DNA from: Planctomycetota bacterium
Lineage (GTDB): Bacteria > Planctomycetota > Phycisphaerae > WQYP01
Length of the DNA: 8,764 nt
Reading direction: 5' to 3'
Assembly: GCA_021828925.1 (NCBI GenBank)
Contig: JAJZCT010000113.1
Location: forward strand, 1 to 8,764
Part shown: in pieces, positions 5,941 through 8,764 of the stretch
How positions within the stretch are numbered: position 1 is the stretch's first letter
Layout of the letters: each line of letters begins with the position of its first letter
The notes under the pieces: generated by a model
Database searches by the model: none
Told to the model about the DNA's origin: nothing
Seen by the model: only the letters and a program-made list of their open reading frames with translations
Position numbers and translations under genes: made by a program

Positions 5941-6990
5941 ATGAATAGCGTACACAATAAAATGTTTTTCACCGTTGCCGCAATTGCGGGGGTTGCTGCA
6001 GGCATTACCGGCCTTCGGGCTTCGGCCGTGCCCACGCCGGCTTTGCCGTTTAATCAACTGGTGGTTTTTGGCGACAGTTTATCCGATGTTGGCAACCTCG
6101 CATTGGCAACTGCCGGCAGCACCACCGTATCGCCGCCGTTGCCACCTTATGATACCGCCGGGGAATTTACCGACGGACCGGATACGACACCCAGTACATC
6201 CATTATTGGCGTGTGGGTGCAGCAACTGAACAACAACTTTCTCCACGGCAGCCATCCCGGATTTGCGCCGCTTACACCCTCGCTCAGCGGTGGAACGGAT
6301 TATGCTTTTGGCGGAGCCGCTACAGGTAGTTCACTAACGCCGCCGGGTATGGCTGCACAGGTTGATACTTTCCTGAACGCTGATCCGGTGGCTCCCAGCA
6401 GCAATCTTTATGTGTTCTGGGGTGGAGCCAATGATATTCTCGATGCCGCATCCCAAACCGGTGCCAGCCTGTCCTCCATCGAAACGGCCGCCTCAACGGC
6501 TGCTGCCAATATTGACTCACAGATTCAACAAATTGCCAACGCCGGAGGTAAATATTTTCTATGGGTGAACATGCCGCCGTTGAATCAAACCCCCGGTGCC
6601 ATTGCCGCGGGAACATTGGCGCAATATGTTGCGGCGCAGGCGACCACGAGTTTTAACACGGCCTGGCAGAGCGATGTTACGAGTCTCAATAATTCCGGTA
6701 TTCATGTGCTGGGTGAAAATGTCAATGCCCTGTTCTCCAGCATTCTTGCCGATCCGTCACAATATGGCTTTACCAATGTAACCACTCCGGCCCGGGGGCT
6801 GGCGTCAGTGAATCCGGATACGTATCTGTTCTGGGGGAATATTCATCCCACGACAGCCGCTGATAAACTCCTGGCTCAACAGTCTTACAGCGATATCAAC
6901 AACAGTTTTGGTGTGGTGCCCGAGCCTGCGGCATTGCTGCTGCTGGCCGCCGGGTTGGCCGGAATGTTGTTGTTGCGCCGTGCCGCTTGA
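5941..6990 (+). CDS. Secreted GDSL/SGNH-type esterase with PEP-CTERM anchor
   Basis: The protein has 349 residues. A signal peptide (about 1-29, cleavage near ASA-V) is followed by an SGNH hydrolase domain. Block I is VVFGDSLSDVGN (41-52) with nucleophile Ser46. Block II is YAFGGA (121-126). Block III is GGAND (161-165) with oxyanion-hole Asn164. Block V is YLFWGNIHPTT (295-305) with His302. Family members hydrolyse esters or lipids outside the cytoplasm. The block V position that normally holds the catalytic Asp, three residues before His, is Gly299. The C-terminus has VPEP (327-330), a hydrophobic helix (about 331-345) and RRAA, the PEP-CTERM tripartite signal recognised by an exosortase, which is not encoded here. 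AAGGGA (5930-5935) 5 nt upstream supports ATG 5941. The frame stays open to 5446 by chance, antisense to MoxR. The substrate is unknown. Confidence 0.92.
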   Translation: MNSVHNKMFFTVAAIAGVAAGITGLRASAVPTPALPFNQLVVFGDSLSDVGNLALATAGSTTVSPPLPPYDTAGEFTDGPDTTPSTSIIGVWVQQLNNNFLHGSHPGFAPLTPSLSGGTDYAFGGAATGSSLTPPGMAAQVDTFLNADPVAPSSNLYVFWGGANDILDAASQTGASLSSIETAASTAAANIDSQIQQIANAGGKYFLWVNMPPLNQTPGAIAAGTLAQYVAAQATTSFNTAWQSDVTSLNNSGIHVLGENVNALFSSILADPSQYGFTNVTTPARGLASVNPDTYLFWGNIHPTTAADKLLAQQSYSDINNSFGVVPEPAALLLLAAGLAGMLLLRRAA

Positions 6991-7007
6991 TCCGCACCGC
7001 CATTCCG

Positions 7008-7030
7008 GTTCAGCCCGCCCCTGGCTGAGC
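7008..7030 (+). terminator. Weak hairpin after the esterase gene
   Basis: GTTCAGCC and GGCTGAGC form an 8-bp stem with one G-U pair and a 7-nt loop, 18 bases after the esterase stop. No T-run follows, so it may only attenuate transcription or protect a 3' end. The next gene starts within about 30-80 bases and could be read through. Confidence 0.3.
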
Positions 7031-7055
7031 TGTCAAGATCAATAATCCGCAAACG

Positions 7056-8531
7056 GTGAAATCACGCCGCTGGATGATTTGCGCCCTTGGCGGCATAATG
7101 CCGGGCATGGAATTTCCGCTTTGGCTCATGGCCGCGTTTATGTTTCTGCTGGGGTGCTGCGTCGGCAGTTTCCTTAATGTTGTGATCTGGCGTTTGCCGG
7201 CGCGCGGAACCCCGGTCACCTTTAACAACAAGACCGGTCCGCTGACCTTAAGCTGGCCGCCCTCGCATTGTCCACTGTGTCAACATTCCATCGCCTGGTA
7301 TCGCAATATTCCGGTGCTGGGCTGGCTGATGCTGCGGGGCAGGTGCCGCTCGTGCCAGGCTCCGATTTCCGCCCGCTACCCGCTGGTGGAATTGGGCACC
7401 GGATTAATCTATCTGTCGCTGTATCTCGGCTTCTTTTATGCCCACTGGAATCACGGCGCGGCACCAGGTGTCCGCGGCGGCGCCGTGGCGATGGTTTTAT
7501 ACCTGATCTTTGTTTCATGTCTTCTGGCGGCATCCGCAATCGATGCGGATTTTTTTATCATTCCGCTGGGCATCCCTTATCTGATTATGGCTGTGGCGCT
7601 GGCGTCGTGTATTTTTGGCGATGTGAAAATGCTGCCTTCGGTAACACCCGCGTCCGTCTGGGGAAATTGTGCGGTCGGTGGCACGCTTGGCCTGCTGGTG
7701 TCCAACGCGTTGCTGTATCTGAAAATCCTGCCGCGCAGTTTTTCCACGCCGCGGGATCACAACGCTGATGAGTCGTACGCGCCTATGCCGCTGATCCCGC
7801 CGCCGACGCTGAAAAAATCATGGCCGCAAATTACCGCCGGTTTCATCCTCGCCATCGGTACGCTTGTGACATGGATATTCTGTACGGGAAAAATTGCGGC
7901 ACTGGTCACGATGGTGGCGGGAATCCTGGCATTTCTCATTGGAGTACTGCCGCGCCCGCTCGAAGCGCCTGATGATTCGCAACAGGTTCTGGAAGAGTCC
8001 GCTGATATCAATGCCCGCGGGGAAATCCGCAAGGAAATTCTTTTTTTGCTGCCCCCGGTCGGTCTGGCTGTTCTGGCGGCTTTCATTCCCGTTACGCTTC
8101 CCGTCTGGCCCTGGCTGGCACGGCTGCTGGGGGTGCTTCTGGGACTGCTGGTTGGCGGTGGCATGATCTGGATAATCAGAATTCTTGGCACCCTGGTCTT
8201 CGGCCGCGTGGCCATGGGAGCCGCCGATGCCCCGTTAATGGCGGCCATCGGTGCGGTCGTCGGTGCCCCGGCGGTAATTGTGGCCTTTTTTCTCGCCCCG
8301 ATTTTAGGGCTGATCTGGGCAGTTGTTCTGAAATTTCAAGGTAAGCCCAATGTTTTGCCCTACGGCCCATGGCTGAGTATGGCCGCCATTCTAACCTTGT
8401 TTATAGGCAATCCCGTTATCCACTGGTATGCCGGGCAACTCTCCCCGGCACCGCCGCCCAAAACTCAATCCACGATGGTATGGCCCGGTGAACCGGTATC
8501 TCAGCCGGTGCCCGCTCATTCCAACCGGTAA
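7056..8531 (+). CDS. Prepilin leader peptidase / N-methyltransferase, large form (A24 family)
   Basis: This polytopic inner-membrane enzyme removes the leader of type IV prepilins or pseudopilins and methylates the new N-terminus. Numbered from GTG 7056 (491 residues), helix 1 with GSFLNVVIWRLP (37-48) is followed by the cytoplasmic four-cysteine motif (C72-P-L-C75 and C97-R-S-C100). The first catalytic Asp is D163 in AIDADFFIIP. The second is D391 in MGAADAPLMAAIGAVVG, where the usual GxGD reads GAAD. Typical family members have about 250-290 residues; here roughly 150 extra residues (about 226-384) with added membrane segments and a charged loop (about 300-327) separate the two aspartates. 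The start is uncertain: GTG 7056 has no ribosome binding site, and ATG 7098 or 7107 sit closer to helix 1, where the family usually begins. The C-terminal 30 residues are Pro-rich. No pilin or secretion gene is adjacent in the window. Confidence 0.9.
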   Translation: MKSRRWMICALGGIMPGMEFPLWLMAAFMFLLGCCVGSFLNVVIWRLPARGTPVTFNNKTGPLTLSWPPSHCPLCQHSIAWYRNIPVLGWLMLRGRCRSCQAPISARYPLVELGTGLIYLSLYLGFFYAHWNHGAAPGVRGGAVAMVLYLIFVSCLLAASAIDADFFIIPLGIPYLIMAVALASCIFGDVKMLPSVTPASVWGNCAVGGTLGLLVSNALLYLKILPRSFSTPRDHNADESYAPMPLIPPPTLKKSWPQITAGFILAIGTLVTWIFCTGKIAALVTMVAGILAFLIGVLPRPLEAPDDSQQVLEESADINARGEIRKEILFLLPPVGLAVLAAFIPVTLPVWPWLARLLGVLLGLLVGGGMIWIIRILGTLVFGRVAMGAADAPLMAAIGAVVGAPAVIVAFFLAPILGLIWAVVLKFQGKPNVLPYGPWLSMAAILTLFIGNPVIHWYAGQLSPAPPPKTQSTMVWPGEPVSQPVPAHSNR

Positions 8532-8704
8532 AACACCGGCGGGTCCGGGATCCCATCCGCCTGATGGCCGGTAGTGCAATGCGGCCAATAAATGTTCTGT
8601 GTGCGGCGGTGCTGTGCCAGTAACACCAAGGGCGTTTTTTCTACCGCGGTCCAGATAATCGCGCGTCGAGAAATCCAGTCACGATGCACTGCGAGGTGCC
8701 TCAT
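8516..8704 (-). CDS. Short hypothetical protein, possibly a 3' fragment
   Basis: This 62-residue ORF (from ATG 8704) reads MRHLAVHRDWISRRAIIW and ends with DGIPDPPVFYRLE. It is rich in His, Arg and Trp, and its composition and Pro-rich end look protein-like, but I do not recognise a family. Its stop overlaps the 3' end of the prepilin peptidase gene by 16 bases in convergent orientation. No ribosome binding site precedes the ATG, and the frame stays open upstream to a stop at 8756-8758 without another ATG, GTG or TTG. The upstream residues (NNSGHGFTHDTLWP) also look coding, so the real protein may begin further out through a frameshift, or this is a gene remnant. Confidence 0.4.
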   Translation of the reverse strand: MRHLAVHRDWISRRAIIWTAVEKTPLVLLAQHRRTQNIYWPHCTTGHQADGIPDPPVFYRLE

Positions 8705-8764
8705 CGGCCACAGTGTATCATGTGTAAAACCGTGCCCGCTGTTATTGACACTTAATTATGCCGC

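Noticed and set aside
7617..7631. GDVKM segment in the prepilin peptidase (residues 188-192) as the second catalytic motif
   Set aside because: It is only about 26 residues after the first Asp, and the GAAD motif at 388-391 is followed by the expected LMAAIGAVVG. The first resemblance is probably chance.
1..8764. CRISPR array, tRNA, rRNA or a defence system
   Set aside because: I found no regularly spaced direct repeats, no cloverleaf or rRNA sequence, and no nuclease, helicase, toxin or reverse transcriptase motifs.

Overview
The window looks like bacterial chromosome, most likely from a planctomycete, possibly the class Phycisphaerae. That is an inference from the gene content: a PEP-CTERM-anchored GDSL esterase, an oversized prepilin peptidase, a MoxR ATPase, a DUF2203 protein, and a cluster of poorly characterised exported proteins of a kind I associate with planctomycetes. 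No rRNA, tRNA, CRISPR array or complete insertion sequence is visible.

Left part (1-3630, all + strand): a run of exported or fragmentary proteins of unknown function that appears to have grown by duplication and then partly decayed. I use three family labels. Family A is a signal-peptide protein: the complete copy is 779-1510, and the C-terminal end of a second copy enters at the left edge (2-121). Family B is a beta-rich protein with the signature GYWQ[VI]SASCGVT.TDTKTN. It occurs at 1537-2130 and, frame-disrupted, at about 3374-3630; the ORF at 241-747 may be a detached C-terminal part of the same family. Family C is a putative lipoprotein with two similar beta-sandwich-like halves (2183-3373). 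The A and C genes have clear ribosome binding sites and export signals. The B-like ORFs have neither, which suggests that they are fragments. From 3631 to 3840 I see no gene, only a short sequence resembling an insertion-sequence end.

Middle part (3841-5671, - strand): a MoxR-type AAA+ ATPase is followed by a 15-codon leader ORF whose start lies in the loop of a hairpin, then a DUF2203 gene whose start is one base after the leader stop, and finally a strong intrinsic terminator. The DUF58 partner that usually follows MoxR is not present here.

Right part (5941-8531, + strand): divergent from MoxR is a secreted GDSL/SGNH esterase with a C-terminal PEP-CTERM sorting signal. In it the usual block V aspartate is replaced by glycine. 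Next comes a prepilin leader peptidase/methyltransferase (PilD, A24 family) with both catalytic aspartates, a zinc-type four-cysteine motif and a large insertion carrying extra membrane segments. A short convergent ORF of unknown function occupies the right edge.

The genes do not form one pathway. The shared theme is the cell envelope: exported proteins, an exosortase substrate, a pseudopilin-processing enzyme and a MoxR chaperone-like ATPase. The most unusual material is the decaying A/B/C array and the DUF2203 leader.
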